7,255 bases of DNA from Alphaproteobacteria bacterium (lineage in GTDB: Bacteria; Pseudomonadota; Alphaproteobacteria; Rhizobiales; Hyphomicrobiaceae). The stretch spans positions 1-7,255 of the forward strand of contig JAHZKN010000326.1 of NCBI GenBank assembly GCA_022600335.1, written 5' to 3'. A program made the translations under genes and the position numbers. This document shows positions 6,820 through 7,255 of this stretch, one piece after another (positions within the stretch are counted from its first letter, which is position 1; each line of letters opens with the position of its first letter). Under the pieces are notes generated by a model, which was given only the letters and a program-made list of their open reading frames with translations, made no database searches and was not told where the DNA came from.

Positions 6820-7255
6820 CTGCTGGTACCACAGACGCACGACAATGGACTGGCCGCGGAGTGATCTTGGCTTTTGTGGTGTTTTTTCTGCTGCTCATTG
6901 GCGCACAAGCGGCATTTATTACTATTGCCGTCTCAACGCATACCGGGCTGGTCTCTCAACAACCCTATCGCAAGGGCTTGAACTACGGGGACCGCATCGC
7001 CCAGTCCGACAAGCAAAAAAAGCTTGGCTGGCAAGACGCATGGGCGCTTGCCGACAACAACCAGCGGCTTGTTTTCACGCTCACCGATGGCAACGGCCAG
7101 CATATCTCGGGCCTCAAACTCTCCGGGTCAATGGGTCGGCCGGTACACAAAAATGACGACGCGGTCCTGGTGTTTCGCAGCAACGAAGCCGGCGGCTATC
7201 AGGCAGACTTACCAAAAGGTCTCAAAGGCGCATTCATTGTCGATATAAAGGCCGA
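6816..7255 (+). CDS. ccoH: cbb3 oxidase assembly protein CcoH/FixH (3' end missing)
   Basis: Membrane-anchored assembly factor of the cbb3 oxidase; 146 codons are present before the window ends. It starts with GTG, which overlaps the ccoG stop as GTGA. Residues about 15-40 form one membrane helix (VILAFVVFFLLLIGAQAAF). The periplasmic part has the FixH signature around 51-72: YRKGLNYGDRIAQSD, then LGW. A beta-rich domain follows (FTLTDGNG, then VFRS). CcoH proteins are usually about 160-170 residues, so roughly 15-25 residues are probably lost at the edge. ccoI (copper ATPase) is expected next. The truncation comes from the window, not from mutation. Confidence 0.93.
   Translation, partial: MTAGTTDARQWTGRGVILAFVVFFLLLIGAQAAFITIAVSTHTGLVSQQPYRKGLNYGDRIAQSDKQKKLGWQDAWALADNNQRLVFTLTDGNGQHISGLKLSGSMGRPVHKNDDAVLVFRSNEAGGYQADLPKGLKGAFIVDIKA

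Noticed and set aside
6689..7156. 155-codon open frame over the ccoG/ccoH junction
   Set aside because: It is out of frame with two well-supported genes (the end of ccoG and the FixH-like ccoH), and its predicted peptide has no recognisable domain. It is a shadow frame.
1852..7255. A novel system hidden among the cco genes
   Set aside because: Every stretch from 1852 on is explained by canonical ccoNOQPGH genes of normal length with intact motifs. No insertion, fusion or frameshift was seen.

Overview
The window carries a classic alphaproteobacterial cbb3 (fix) cytochrome oxidase locus. It holds an Fnr-type regulator, a convergent hemerythrin-like gene transcribed leftwards, and a rightward operon ccoN-ccoO-ccoQ-ccoP-ccoG-ccoH that runs off the right edge. 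The moderate G+C, the gene order, the long CcoO (240 residues) and the CX2CX7C cysteine pattern of the regulator fit an alphaproteobacterium, perhaps of the Hyphomicrobiales/Rhodobacterales type. The species cannot be told from this sequence.

Layout. Positions 1-158 are the leader of the regulator. The FnrL/FnrN-like gene ends at 866. After a 62-base convergent gap comes the hemerythrin-domain gene on the minus strand (929 to about 1519). About 330 bases then separate it from ccoN (ATG at 1852). This divergent region holds one perfect and one near-perfect FNR box whose centres are 23 bp apart. Its hemerythrin side also holds a set of inverted repeats that can form alternative hairpins. From 1852 to the right edge the genes are packed tightly, with gaps of 12-18 bases or 4-base overlaps, as in a single transcription unit.

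How the genes work together. CcoN (haem-copper catalytic subunit), CcoO (mono-haem cytochrome c), CcoP (di-haem cytochrome c) and the small CcoQ form the high-affinity terminal oxidase used at low oxygen. CcoG is a membrane polyferredoxin linked to copper handling in oxidase assembly, and CcoH is a membrane-anchored assembly factor. ccoI (copper P-type ATPase) and ccoS would be expected just past the right edge. The regulator has the four cysteines needed for an oxygen-labile [4Fe-4S] cluster and the E-x-x-S-R recognition-helix signature that reads TTGAT/ATCAA. The two boxes upstream of ccoN match exactly that half-site, so the window appears to contain both the sensor and its target. The hemerythrin-like protein may bind O2, NO or iron under the same control, but that is inference.

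Nothing here is clearly a new system. The points most worth a second look are the paired FNR boxes, the divergent hemerythrin gene, and the possible structured leader of that gene.
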